Below are positions 31,102-40,564 of a DNA stretch of 64,000 bases, piece after piece. Every line of letters begins with the position of its first letter. The stretch's first letter is position 1. The DNA comes from UBA8079 sp965205535 (GTDB taxonomy: Bacteria > Pseudomonadota > Alphaproteobacteria > UBA6615), in assembly GCA_965205535.1 (NCBI GenBank), contig CBDBHH010000005.1:3038001-3102000 (forward strand). The letters run 5' to 3'. The notes beneath the pieces are model-generated. The model was not told the DNA's origin and searched no databases. It was given only the letters and a program-made list of their open reading frames with translations. The position numbers and the translations under genes are program-made.

Positions 31102-31506
31102 ATGCCCGTATATAAAGGCGACGAAATGGTGCCGACGCCCGACAGCGCCCGTCCGCACATCATGATGAAGCAATATGGCGGCGAGCTCATCAAGGCCGGG
31201 ATCGTGAATTACGCGCAAGGCGAGGCGCCGCCGCCCCATGTGCACCCGACCGACGAGCAATGGTTCTACCTCCTCGAAGGGCGTCTCGCGACGATCCTGG
31301 GCGACGAGGTCGAGATCATCGGGCCCGGCGACATGGTTTATATCCCGCGGGGCGTGCCTCACGGCATTCGCCTGCTCGGAGACGAGTGCACCTTCTTCAC
31401 CTGCAAGAGCCCGGCAGGTTCGGGTGCCCTTAGCGAGGACTATACCGAGATCCCGAACTTGGACGAGATGGTGCGGCGGCTCGACGAGGCGGAGGCCAGT
31501 GCGTGA
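31102..31506 (+). CDS. Cupin-domain protein upstream of tctCAB
   Basis: A 134-residue single-cupin protein; ATG 31102 has the excellent ribosome binding site AAAGGAGGAGAGG. Cupin motif 1 is PPPHVHPTDEQWFYLLEG and motif 2 is GDMVYIPRGVPHGI, giving His, His, Glu/Gln and His metal ligands. It may be a dioxygenase or sugar/acid-binding protein; the substrate is unknown. A second cupin gene follows the transporter at 34.8 kb. The gap to tctC (196 bases) shows no strong terminator. Confidence 0.85.
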   Translation: MPVYKGDEMVPTPDSARPHIMMKQYGGELIKAGIVNYAQGEAPPPHVHPTDEQWFYLLEGRLATILGDEVEIIGPGDMVYIPRGVPHGIRLLGDECTFFTCKSPAGSGALSEDYTEIPNLDEMVRRLDEAEASA

Positions 31507-31702
31507 GGGCTGGCCCTGGCCAGACCGGTACTAGGGAATTCTTATATAAGAGTGGACATCAAACGGCGTCCCAACAATACTGATCAGGATTTGATTCCGA
31601 GATTCGCGGAGCCGCGAGGTGGCGCGTTTCGGAGTTGATAGCGAGGCGGGTTGGAACCTGTCTCGGAAGTACGATGAAATCTAATAATGGAAGGAAATCT
31701 CG

Positions 31703-32629
31703 ATGAAGAAATCAACCACGATGGGCCGTGTGGTCCTCGGTGCTTTCGCGGGCACGATCCTTACGTTCGCGGCCGGAAGCGCCATGGCGGAATACCCCGA
31801 CAAACCGATCACGTTCATTGTCCCTTATTCCCCGGGTGGCGGCTCTGATCAGCAGGCGCGTCGCCTGCAGCCGGGCCTTGAGAAGGCGCTCGGCGTCGAT
31901 GTCCGCATCGTCTACAAGACCGGCGGCGGCGGCGCGGTCGGTTTCAACGAGCTGTGGCGCTCGAAGGCCGACGGTTACACCATCAGTAACGTCGTTGTTC
32001 CGAACGTCGTCATTTCGGCCAAGGGTAAAGACGTCGGGTTCAAGCCCGGCGAATTCTCCTACATCGGCATGACGGTGCGTTCCGTCGGTGCGCTCATGGT
32101 GCCCAAGGGCAGCAAGTATGGCTCGCTCAGCGAGTTCGTGTCTGCCGCAAAGGCAAACCCGGGCAAGCTGACCGTCGCGGGTGTCGGCAGCACGGGTGAG
32201 CGTAACTTCGGTGAGCTCGCCAAGATCCTCGGTATCGAGACCACCTACGTGCCGGTTTCCGGCGGCGTTGGCAAAATGATGCCGATGTTGCAGGGCAAGC
32301 ATGTGGATGCGGGCATGACGGCGTCGAACCACGCCGTGAAGCACAAAGCCACGGTGGACACGCTGGTCATCGCCGGCCCGAAATCCACCGCCGCACTTCC
32401 GGGCGTGCCGAGCGAGCCGCAGTGGACCTACACGACGACGTGGGGAATCATGGCGCCTCCGGGCACCCCTGCCGATCGTGTCGCGAAACTCAACGACGCG
32501 CTCTACAAGGCGACGGCTAATCCCGATGTCGTCAAGATCGTGAACAGTCTCGGTCTGGTGCAGATGAAACAGACGCCGGCGCAGGCCGAAGCCTACGTCG
32601 ACGCCGCGATCAAGAAGTTCGCCAACTAG
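31703..32629 (+). CDS. Tripartite tricarboxylate transporter substrate-binding protein (TctC-like)
   Basis: A 308-residue Bug/TctC-family periplasmic protein. The signal peptide (VVLGAFAGTILTFAAGSAMA) is followed by EYPDKPITFIVPYSPGGGSD, the usual start of the mature protein. RIVYKTGGGGAVGFNELWRS, PGKLTVAGVGSTGERN and the DAGMTASNHAVKHKA segment form the ligand site. These proteins bind carboxylates or other small acids for a TctAB permease, which follows directly. The substrate is not predictable from sequence. AAGGAAA precedes the start. Confidence 0.92.
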   Translation: MKKSTTMGRVVLGAFAGTILTFAAGSAMAEYPDKPITFIVPYSPGGGSDQQARRLQPGLEKALGVDVRIVYKTGGGGAVGFNELWRSKADGYTISNVVVPNVVISAKGKDVGFKPGEFSYIGMTVRSVGALMVPKGSKYGSLSEFVSAAKANPGKLTVAGVGSTGERNFGELAKILGIETTYVPVSGGVGKMMPMLQGKHVDAGMTASNHAVKHKATVDTLVIAGPKSTAALPGVPSEPQWTYTTTWGIMAPPGTPADRVAKLNDALYKATANPDVVKIVNSLGLVQMKQTPAQAEAYVDAAIKKFAN

Positions 32630-32773
32630 CGGCGGCTTTTTAAGCTTCAGGCTGCCCCGCATTCACCGATGGATGTCGGTGCAGCCTGTCTGCTTGTCTC
32701 ACAAGATTCTTCCCTCCCGCTGCCCATGGGCCGTCAGGGGGATACGTGTGTCTATTAAATCGGGGATGATGCG

Positions 32774-34309
32774 GTGATCGAAGGTCTCATGCAGACACTC
32801 ACCTGGTCGGTCATGTTCTGGCTGACGGTCGGTGTCATGATCGGCATGGTGGTGGGAACCCTGCCGGGACTAACAGCCACAATGGGAACGGCCCTCCTGG
32901 TGCCGTTTACCTTCGCGCTCCCCACGGATGCGGGCATCGCCATGCTCGGCGGCCTTTACGTCTGCGCGATGTTCTCGGATGCGATCCCTGCCGTCCTGGT
33001 CAACACGCCGGGAACGCCCGCCGCGATGGCGACAGCGTTTGACGGGCACCCGATGGTCCATAAGGGCCGGGGCCAGGAAGCCATCGTCGCGGCATGTTTC
33101 AGCTCCGCCATCGGCACATTGTTTGGTGCCGCCGCCTATCTGTTGCTCGCTTGGCCGTTGATCAACATCGCCCTGAAATTTGGCCCGCCGGAATTCTTCT
33201 GGCTGGGGATTTTTGCACTCACGATTATCGGCAGCCTGGCGGGAGACTCGATCCTCAAGGGGCTCGCCGGCGGCGCCATCGGCCTGCTGATCAGCAGCAT
33301 CGGCATCAGTCATGGAAACGAGATCGCGCGCTTTACCTATGGTGTCCCTGAATTGCGTGGCGGCCTGTCTCTCGTCGCCGGCCTGATCGGCATCTTCGCC
33401 ATCCCCCAGGTCTTGTCGATGATCGCGAACCTGCGGAAGAAAGAATTCATCGCCGAGTACAAGCCGGTGCGCGGGCAAACCCTCTCGACCATCGGGCGTG
33501 TTCTCGCGCATCCGTTCCATGTGATCCGCTCTGCGGTTATCGGCTCGTTCATTGGCATTCTGCCCGGTGCGGGCAGCCCAATCGCCGCGCTGGTTTCCTA
33601 TAATGAGGCGGTGCGCTGGAGTAAGGACAAGAGTCAATACGGCAAGGGTGATCTGCGCGGCGTGACCGCGTCGGAGATCGCCAACAATGCCGCAGCACCC
33701 GCGGCCATGATCCCGCTGGTCACGCTGGGTGTGCCCGGCTCCTCGCCGGCCGCCGTCATCGCGGGTGCGCTCATGCTGCGCGGCCTCAATCCCGGCCCGG
33801 AGCTGTTCCAGAGCGATGGATCACTGGTCTTCTCGTTCGGCTGGTCATTGCTCTTCGCGGGGATCGTGACCTTCATCCTGGGCAGCCTGTTCGCGCCGCT
33901 TCTGGTCAAGATCATCCGTATTCCGTTGCGGTTGCTGGCACCCCTGATCATGTTGCTGGCGATCATCGGGGCCTATGCGATCCGGAACAATATCTTCGAC
34001 GTCTACATCATGCTGGCACTCGGGGTCTTCGTGTTCCTGATCCGCCGCCTGGGCTTCCATCCGGGGCCCATCGGGCTCGGCCTCATCCTTGGCCCGATCA
34101 TCGAGCCCTCGCTCGTCCAGGCGATGTATATCTCCGATGCGACCTCGGTCTGGAATGTGTTCTTTACCGGCACGATCAACGTCATCCTGATCGCGCTGAG
34201 CGTGCTGTCCATCGTTCTGGTCGTCTGCTCCCGCCATCGCGACCGCAGGCTGGAGCGCCAGGGTGCCGCGGCCGGGACCGCGCCCGGCAAACCCAGCGGA
34301 CCGGAGTAG
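32774..34309 (+). CDS. Tripartite tricarboxylate transporter large permease (TctA-like)
   Basis: A 511-residue membrane protein with about 12 hydrophobic segments and the TctA signatures: GMVVGTLPGLTATMGTALLV near the N-terminus, DAIPAVLVNTPGTPAAMATA, and a repeated IGSFIGILPGAGSPIAALVS with GVPGSSPAAVIAGALML. It is the main secondary transporter unit driven by ion gradients. The gene order C-A-B differs from the more common C-B-A. The small subunit gene starts 4 bases after its stop. Confidence 0.93.
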   Translation: MIEGLMQTLTWSVMFWLTVGVMIGMVVGTLPGLTATMGTALLVPFTFALPTDAGIAMLGGLYVCAMFSDAIPAVLVNTPGTPAAMATAFDGHPMVHKGRGQEAIVAACFSSAIGTLFGAAAYLLLAWPLINIALKFGPPEFFWLGIFALTIIGSLAGDSILKGLAGGAIGLLISSIGISHGNEIARFTYGVPELRGGLSLVAGLIGIFAIPQVLSMIANLRKKEFIAEYKPVRGQTLSTIGRVLAHPFHVIRSAVIGSFIGILPGAGSPIAALVSYNEAVRWSKDKSQYGKGDLRGVTASEIANNAAAPAAMIPLVTLGVPGSSPAAVIAGALMLRGLNPGPELFQSDGSLVFSFGWSLLFAGIVTFILGSLFAPLLVKIIRIPLRLLAPLIMLLAIIGAYAIRNNIFDVYIMLALGVFVFLIRRLGFHPGPIGLGLILGPIIEPSLVQAMYISDATSVWNVFFTGTINVILIALSVLSIVLVVCSRHRDRRLERQGAAAGTAPGKPSGPE

Positions 34310-34313
34310 GGCG

Positions 34314-34793
34314 ATGAACATGAAACGTTTTGCAGACCGGGATCTGCTGACGGCGGCCATGCTGTTCGGCGTCAGTGCCCTTTTCTCCGTGGGCTCCAGT
34401 TCCGATCCGAAAGACTGGGCGTTTCCGCTCCTCGCGAACTACGTCACCCTGGGCATCGCGATTGTCTTTCTCGCGCGGTTCGTGGTCTCGGCATTTCTGA
34501 AACACGTGCCGGACCTCATGGAGATGACCGCAGACGATCGGGCCTCGACCCTGGATGTGATCGTTTTCCTGGTCGTGGTGCTGGCCTATCTGTTCGTCAT
34601 GTTCGGCCTCGGATTCTGGCCGTCGAGCCTGATCATGCTGATCCTCACATCGCTCTACCTGACCCGGGAGCGCACGACCCGGAATATCCGGCTGGCGATC
34701 ATCGTGCCCATCTGCATCTCGATCGTGGCGTATTTGATCTTTACCCAGGTGTTCTACGTGCCGTTCCCCGAAGCGGGCTGGTTCACGAGCTAG
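34314..34793 (+). CDS. Tripartite tricarboxylate transporter small permease (TctB-like)
   Basis: A 159-residue protein with four hydrophobic segments (around LLTAAMLFGVSALFSVGSS, YVTLGIAIVFLARFVV, VIVFLVVVLAYLFVMFGLGF and LAIIVPICISIVAYLIFTQV), typical of the TctB subunit. The start ATG 34314 lies 4 bases after the TctA stop. The longer frame from 34263 overlaps TctA and is rejected. It completes the TTT system with the two genes upstream. Confidence 0.88.
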   Translation: MNMKRFADRDLLTAAMLFGVSALFSVGSSSDPKDWAFPLLANYVTLGIAIVFLARFVVSAFLKHVPDLMEMTADDRASTLDVIVFLVVVLAYLFVMFGLGFWPSSLIMLILTSLYLTRERTTRNIRLAIIVPICISIVAYLIFTQVFYVPFPEAGWFTS

Positions 34794-34834
34794 TGCAGGC
34801 GGGATTCCCGGCCGACATCGCAGGAGGATAAAAC

Positions 34835-35239
34835 ATGTTGGCGTTAGATTTGCGGGCCGAACAGGCCTTCGACCCCGAAAAGCATGTCGAGAATATCCTC
34901 GGCGTGGTCGAGGACGGCGATGTCACCGTCGCCTGCTGGGAGCCGGGGCAGGTGAGCCCCAACCACTGCCACCCCCACGCCTCGGAGGTCTATTTCTGCT
35001 TCGAGGGCGGCGGCGTCATAAAAACGCCGGACAGGACCGTCGAGATCAAGCCGGGCGGGTTCGTCGTCCACCCCCCGGGCGAGGTGCATGAATACACGAA
35101 CGGTCCCGAGCGCACCCTGCTGTTCCGGGTGCGCTATGGCGGCGACAAAGTGTCCCGCAAGGTCGACTGGCCGACCAATAAGGGGTGGACGCAATCGCCC
35201 GAGGACATCGAGTATTTCAAGGCCAACCCGGTCGGCTAG
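34835..35239 (+). CDS. Cupin-domain protein downstream of tctCAB
   Basis: A 134-residue protein with cupin motif 1 SPNHCHPHASEVYFCFEGGG (His, His, Glu) and motif 2 GGFVVHPPGEVHEYTNG (His). A metal-dependent enzyme or ligand-binding role is likely. A ribosome binding site, GCAGGAGG, precedes the start. It is 41 bases after tctB and probably co-transcribed. It has no close sequence resemblance to the cupin at 31.1 kb beyond the cupin motifs, so the two are not a recent duplication. Convergent with the Usp gene (4-base overlap). Confidence 0.85.
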   Translation: MLALDLRAEQAFDPEKHVENILGVVEDGDVTVACWEPGQVSPNHCHPHASEVYFCFEGGGVIKTPDRTVEIKPGGFVVHPPGEVHEYTNGPERTLLFRVRYGGDKVSRKVDWPTNKGWTQSPEDIEYFKANPVG

Positions 35240-36099
35240 CGATACAGAATCACCGGGATCTTGCAGCTGCGGACCATCTCGGTGGTGGTCGAGCCGATGA
35301 TCAGGTTGCGGATCCGCGAATGGCCGTAGGCCCCCATCACCAATAGATCGATGCCCTCGCGCTCCACGGCTTCCGAGATGACTGTCTCGGGCTGGCCCGG
35401 GACGATATCGGCCTCGACGGTGTAGCTGCCGGCCTCGAGCATGGCGCGGGCATCGTCCAGCGCCTTGCGGTTCTCCGCATTGTCCGCGCCCACCATCAAC
35501 AAACGGCAACTCAGTCCGGCAAAAAGAGGGCTGCGTGACACATGGTCGACCGCCTTCATGCAGCTGGTGCCGCCGTCGAACGCGATCATGAATTTATTGA
35601 TCGGGTTGAAGGCGCGTGCGGCGACCAGCACCGGCTTGCTGCTGGATCGTACGACCCGTTCGAGATTGGACCCGAGATGCAGCTTCGCGAAGTCCGCCGC
35701 TTCGCCGCGTTTGCCGATGACGAGCAGGCCCGCATCGGCCTCCGTCTCGTTGACCGTGTCGATGATGTCGCCGGAGCGCAGCCGCACGGACACGTTCTTC
35801 ACGCCGCCTTCTTCGAGGCGCGCCTGGGCGTCGTCAAGAATCGCGCGGCCGATCTTCTGTGAGAGCTTGGCGCGCTGGGCGTCCAGATCGGTGAGTTCTT
35901 CGAGCAATGCCGTGCGCGCGCCGAGCGTGATGTTGCCGCTCAGGTTGGCCTTTTCGCTGCCGCCCTCGCGACGGCCCAGCACGTGGTGAAGCTCGACCGC
36001 CACACCGGTGCGCCCCGCGACCCAGGCTGCGTGATCGCACACGCTTTGCGAATAAACCGACCCGTCGACGAAGGCGATGAGCTTTTCCATATCCGTCAT
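35236..36099 (-). CDS. Universal stress protein, tandem Usp domains
   Basis: A 287-residue protein with two Usp domains: residues about 4-145 (KLIAFVDGSVYSQSVCDHAA ... GLLVIGKRGEAADF, with a degenerate nucleotide motif) and about 160-287 (KFMIAFDGGTSCMKAVDHVS ... LLVMGAYGHSRIRNLIIGST, with the GxxG-9x-G(S/T) ATP-binding motif intact). The start may be the Met at residue 4 (MEKLIAFVDG). It lies one base downstream of the SulP-type gene in the same direction, a SulP-Usp pairing common in bacteria. Confidence 0.9.
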   Translation of the reverse strand: MTDMEKLIAFVDGSVYSQSVCDHAAWVAGRTGVAVELHHVLGRREGGSEKANLSGNITLGARTALLEELTDLDAQRAKLSQKIGRAILDDAQARLEEGGVKNVSVRLRSGDIIDTVNETEADAGLLVIGKRGEAADFAKLHLGSNLERVVRSSSKPVLVAARAFNPINKFMIAFDGGTSCMKAVDHVSRSPLFAGLSCRLLMVGADNAENRKALDDARAMLEAGSYTVEADIVPGQPETVISEAVEREGIDLLVMGAYGHSRIRNLIIGSTTTEMVRSCKIPVILYR

Positions 36100-36100
36100 C

Positions 36101-37584
36101 CTAATGCCCCATCAACTGTTGTAGCGCGCCGGGCCGGTCGTGAATGGCCAGCCGGTCGACGATGGTCTCGCTGGCCTGGTTCAGGCCGATGATCTCGACC
36201 TCGGCCCCCTCGCGGCGGAACTTGAGCACGATCATGTCGAGTGCGGCCACGCTCGAGATATCCCAGATATGCGCCCGGCTGACGTCGACGACCACCTGTT
36301 CCAGGGCTTCTCGGAAATCGAACGCGGCGTTGAACGCGCCGGCCGACGCGAAGAACACCTGCCCCTCGACGACATAGGTACGCGCCTTGCCGTCGTCGGA
36401 GACGGTGGAGGTCACGCGGAAGATCTGGGCGATCTTCCAGGTGAAGAAGATGCCCGACAGGAGCACGCCCACCAGCACGCCGATGGCGAGGTTGTGGGTA
36501 AAGACGACGCTCGCGACCGTGGCGAGCATGACGATGGACGAGCTGCGCGGATGGGTGCGCAGCGCCTTGATCGACGACCAGCTGAAGGTGCCGATCGAGA
36601 CCATGATCATGATCGCGACCAGCGCGGCCATGGGGATTTGTTTGACCCAATCGCCGAGCACCACGATCAGGAACAGCAGAACGGCGCCAGCGGTGAAGGT
36701 CGACAGGCGCCCGCGTCCGCCGGACTTCACGTTGATCATCGGCTGGCCGATCATGGCACAGCCGGCCATGCCGCCGATGAAGCCGGTCGCGGTGTTGGCC
36801 AGGCCCTGGCCGATGCATTCCTGGTTCTTGTCGCTGGGCTCGTCGGTGAGGTCGTCGACGATCGACGCGGTCATCAGGGATTCGAGCAGGCCGACCGCGG
36901 CGACGGCGGCGGCGACGGGCAGAATGATCCGCAGGGTCTCGAGATTGAGCGGGATGTCCGGTAACAAGAAGATCGGCAGGGTCGAGGGTAGCTCGCCCAT
37001 ATCGCCGACCGTGCGCACGTCGAAGCCGAACGTCATGGTCACGGCGGTCAGCGCGAAGATGCAGATCAACGGCGAGGGGACGGCCTTCGTGACATAGGGA
37101 AAGAGGTAGATGATCGCCAGCCCGGCCGCGACCATGAGATATGTCAGCCACGGCACGCCCAGTAGTTCGGGCAGCTGGGCCATAAAGATCAGGATCGCCA
37201 GCGCGTTGACGAAGCCCGTCATGACCGAGCGCGAGACGAAGCGCATGACATAGCCGAGCTTCAGGAAACCCGCGGCGATCTGGATCAACCCGGCCAGCAC
37301 CGTGGTGGCGAGCAGATATTGCAGGCCATATTCCTTGACTAGGGTCACCACCAGGACGGCGGTGGCTGCGGTGGCGGCGGAGATCATGCCGGGCGTCCGC
37401 CTGTGAACGCGCAGATCACTGCGATCGAAAAGGACGCATACAGCCCGACCTTCGGGTCGACCCCGGCGATGATGGAGAAGGCAATAGCCTCGGGGATGAG
37501 CGCCAGGGCGACGACCAGTCCGGCGAGAACATCGGGGCGTATGTTGCCGAACCATTGTTCGCGGTAGGCGGAGAAAGAAATCAT
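36101..37584 (-). pseudogene. SulP-family anion transporter, single-base frameshift
   Basis: Two frames join into one SulP protein of about 494 residues. The first part (MISFSAYREQWFGNIRPDVL, GLVVALALIPEAIAFSIIAG, ending FTGGRP) stops at 37384, and the second continues GMISAATAATAVLVVTLVKE to a C-terminal STAS domain (RTYVVEGQVFFASAGAFNAA). Family members read GGRPGMISAATGA across this point, so one base is missing near 37389-37391 (minus-strand CGCCCGGCATG). About 10 membrane segments are otherwise intact. It would carry sulfate, bicarbonate or a similar anion. The rest being well preserved suggests a recent mutation or a sequencing error. Confidence 0.85.
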
Positions 37585-37843
37585 GAAGCGTCCGAATCAC
37601 GCGCTGATCATCGTCGGTCGAAGCAACCGGCGTGGGCAGCGTTTGGTTTTGAGGTGCGATGACCTGCTATGGGCGCGCCGAAGGCCAGAATTGTTTCCGT
37701 TCCGCGCAGCGTAGCCGTACATAGGCTCGATTATGCTGCAATGCAATATAATCGAGCGAAGGCTTCTGGCTAAAGTTGTGGCGCCGTCCTGTCTGGCCAG
37801 TATGTTTCGCGGCATAATGCGGACGATCATCTAAGGAGTGCGC

Positions 37844-39139
37844 ATGCCGGCCACCGACTTGAATCACCTCCCGGCGCATGAGATCGCCCGGCGGATCGCC
37901 GCGAGGGAAACAACCGCAGTCGCCGCCACCGAAGCGTGTCTCGAACGCATCGAGGCGCGCGAGGGAAGCGTTCACGCCTGGGCTTTCGTCGACCCGGAGC
38001 TGGCGCTCGAACAGGCGCATGCGTGTGACGGACAAACACCCCGGGGCCCGCTCCACGGCGTGCCGCTCGGCGTGAAGGACATCATCGACACCCGGGACAT
38101 GCCGACGCAGATGGGATCGCCGGTGTATGCCGGTCACCGCCCGACGGCCGACGCCGCCTGCGTCACCCTGGTGCGTGATGCGGGCGCGATTATTCTGGGC
38201 AAGACCGTGACCACCGAGTTTGCCGGCAGCCATCCCGGCCCGACGGCCAATCCGCACGGCCTGGAGCACAGCCCTGGCGGGTCGTCGAGCGGTTCGGCCG
38301 CCGCCGTGGCCGATTTCATGGTGCCTGCGGCCTTCGGCACCCAGACCGGCAGCTCGATCCTGCGCCCGTCGGCCTATTGCGGCGTGATCGGCTACAAGCC
38401 GACCTTCGGCACCTACAACATCGCCGGGGTCAAGGCCGCGGCCCAGAGTCTCGATACGCTCGGGCTCCACGCGCGCGACCTCGATGATATCCAGCTGCTC
38501 ACTTCGGTGCTGGTCAACCGGCCGCTGACGCCGCTGAGGGCGCCGGCAGACGGCCCGCGCATCGGCCTGTGCCACACACCCCTGTGGGATTTCGCCCAGC
38601 CGGAAACGAAGGCGGCCGTCGAGGATGCCGCCACGGGTCTTGCGCAGGCGGGTGCGGCAGTGGGGGATGTTGTCCTGCCGGAAACTTTCGCCCGTCTTGA
38701 GGAAGTTCGAATTCTCATCAATTGCTACGAGCGCAGCCGGCACATGTCCGGCGAGTGGCGCGACCACCGGGATTCACTCAGCGACAGGTTCCAGTCCGTC
38801 ATGCAGACGGGGTTCGATCTGCCCTATGACGCGTATGTGGCGGCCATGCGCGTCACGGAGGATTGCCGGCAACAGAGTGACGCGCTGTTCGACGAACACG
38901 ATGTCCTGCTCGCGCCTTGCGTGGATGGCGAGACGCCCCACGGCCTCGCGGAAGGCGGCAACCCTCGTTTTGCGGGATTGTGGACGGCCATCCGCCTGCC
39001 TGCCGTTTCCCTGCCGACCCATTCAGGCCCGAACGGGCTCCCGGTGGGGATTCAGCTGGTCGGGCGCTATCGCGACGACGACCGCCTGCTGAGCACCGCG
39101 AAGTGGGTGATGGAAAAGCTCGGCGCGATCACGCCTTAG
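37844..39139 (+). CDS. Amidase-signature family hydrolase
   Basis: A 431-residue amidase-signature enzyme. The catalytic Lys is in GVPLGVKDIIDTRD, the cis-Ser in SPGGSSSGSAAAVADF and the nucleophile Ser in FGTQTGSSILRPSAYCG. It hydrolyses amides in the cytoplasm; the substrate is unknown. ATG 37844 follows AAGGAG with 5 bases between; a GTG at 37838 would add two residues. Divergent from the SulP gene, with a 259-base gap in which no motif is recognised. Confidence 0.9.
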   Translation: MPATDLNHLPAHEIARRIAARETTAVAATEACLERIEAREGSVHAWAFVDPELALEQAHACDGQTPRGPLHGVPLGVKDIIDTRDMPTQMGSPVYAGHRPTADAACVTLVRDAGAIILGKTVTTEFAGSHPGPTANPHGLEHSPGGSSSGSAAAVADFMVPAAFGTQTGSSILRPSAYCGVIGYKPTFGTYNIAGVKAAAQSLDTLGLHARDLDDIQLLTSVLVNRPLTPLRAPADGPRIGLCHTPLWDFAQPETKAAVEDAATGLAQAGAAVGDVVLPETFARLEEVRILINCYERSRHMSGEWRDHRDSLSDRFQSVMQTGFDLPYDAYVAAMRVTEDCRQQSDALFDEHDVLLAPCVDGETPHGLAEGGNPRFAGLWTAIRLPAVSLPTHSGPNGLPVGIQLVGRYRDDDRLLSTAKWVMEKLGAITP

Positions 39140-39345
39140 GCTTCCGGTTCAGACAGCGGGTCCATGCACCCAGTCGAATAACCAGCACAGTGACGATGGC
39201 CTGGGCGGCAATGCTGGCGGCGATCAGCGCGAAATACTGCCCGATGGTCGCGTCTGCCGTTTCCACCGCTTGAGCCGACTCCTGCCGGTCGTCAAAACGA
39301 TACCTACGGGCAACGACCCGGCAAACCTTTGGGGGAAAACTGAAC

Positions 39346-40554
39346 ATGCGCACGCCACGCCTCGACCGCGACCGCCAGCAATGGATTTTCGATTATCTCG
39401 TCCAGGAGACCGGCAAGGTCTTTCACTGGGACGAAGACGGGCGTCCGCTGCCCAAGAGCGTGAAGAGCCACGCCCAGATCTCCAAACATCTCGGCCGCAT
39501 CGGCCAGCGGCTCGAGCGGGTGGCGGCCGAGGAAGACGCGGCGGGCCATTCCGCGACGGCCTTCGAACTCTACCACCGGGCGTCCTCAACCTTCGCCCTG
39601 GCCCAGCACCCGGTCCTCGAAAACAACGACGAGAAGCGCTACTTGCACGGCCGCTGCATCGCCAATTTCGAGAAGGTCATCGAGCACGCGCCATACCCGA
39701 TCGAGCGCCTGGAGGTCCCGTTCGAGGGAGACGAGCTGCAGTGCAACTTCCACATGCTGCCAGGCAAGCTCAACGCGCCGCTGGTGATCTTCATTCCCGG
39801 CTGCGACATGACCAAGGAGATCTATCCCGATCCGCGCATCATGCAGGCGCATCTTCGTGGCATGCATATGCTGGTGATCGACGGACCGGGGCAGGGGATG
39901 TCGAACCTGCGTGGCCTCAAACTCACGCCAACCAATTATGAACGCGCGGTGCTCGCCATCGCCGAGCACATGGCTGAACGTGCGGAGGTCGATGCCGAGA
40001 AGATCGTCGTCTATGCGCTCTCGATGGGCGCCCATTGGGGACTCGAAGTCGCGGCGTCAGGCCACCCTTTGATCAAGGCGGTCGCCGCCCCGTGGACATC
40101 CGCGCTCGACAAGTACTTCATTCTCGATACCTTCTCGCCGCGCTACAAACAGCTCTTCGGCTACCTGATGGGGGCCTCCAGCGAGGAGGAGCTCGACGGC
40201 TGGGTCAGCCAGATGACCGTCGAGGGACGCGAGGCGGAAATCAAGTGCCCGGTGTTGATGACCGTCGGCGAGTATGATTCCCGCAGCCCGGTCGAACTGG
40301 TCTACGAGTTCTACGACAAGATCAGCGCGCCCAAGGAACTCTGGGTCTACGAGGACACCTACCATCAGGCGCGCATGTTCGGCGCCGACCAGGCGCGTCA
40401 CGATCATCACATGATGTGCCACGACTGGCTGGTCGATGCGCTCGACGGGAAGTACGGCGCAGGACATGACAAGAAGATGTACCTGCGCACCGGCGGCGGT
40501 GGTCCGAACGGCCCGCAGGGCGAAGGAAAGGACGCGCTGCACTGGTGGGAGTAG
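39346..40554 (+). CDS. Alpha/beta hydrolase with helical N-terminal extension (FrsA/DHPON-hydrolase-like)
   Basis: A 402-residue protein. The first about 120 residues are a helical cap-like region (including FELYHRASSTFALAQHPVLE), followed by an alpha/beta hydrolase: PLVIFIPGCDMTKEIYP, LVIDGPGQGMSNLRG, a nucleophile elbow VYALSMGAHWGLEVA (Ser), TVGEYDSRSPVELVYEF (Asp) and YHQARMFGADQ (His). This arrangement resembles 2,6-dihydroxypseudooxynicotine hydrolase and FrsA-type proteins, some of which cleave C-C bonds. The gene at 57.8 kb is a second member. It precedes the quinone-reductase-like gene by 10 bases. Confidence 0.82.
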   Translation: MRTPRLDRDRQQWIFDYLVQETGKVFHWDEDGRPLPKSVKSHAQISKHLGRIGQRLERVAAEEDAAGHSATAFELYHRASSTFALAQHPVLENNDEKRYLHGRCIANFEKVIEHAPYPIERLEVPFEGDELQCNFHMLPGKLNAPLVIFIPGCDMTKEIYPDPRIMQAHLRGMHMLVIDGPGQGMSNLRGLKLTPTNYERAVLAIAEHMAERAEVDAEKIVVYALSMGAHWGLEVAASGHPLIKAVAAPWTSALDKYFILDTFSPRYKQLFGYLMGASSEEELDGWVSQMTVEGREAEIKCPVLMTVGEYDSRSPVELVYEFYDKISAPKELWVYEDTYHQARMFGADQARHDHHMMCHDWLVDALDGKYGAGHDKKMYLRTGGGGPNGPQGEGKDALHWWE

Positions 40555-40564
40555 GACGCGCGCC

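Noticed and set aside
36096..37151. 351-aa frame overlapping the SulP gene on the same strand
   Set aside because: Extremely Arg/Pro/Asp-rich, an out-of-frame reading of sulP; the SulP frame has membrane segments and a STAS domain.
39129..39353. 74-aa minus-strand frame with one hydrophobic segment between the amidase and hydrolase genes
   Set aside because: It overlaps both neighbouring genes, lacks a clear ribosome binding site and has no recognised family; a real small membrane protein cannot be excluded.
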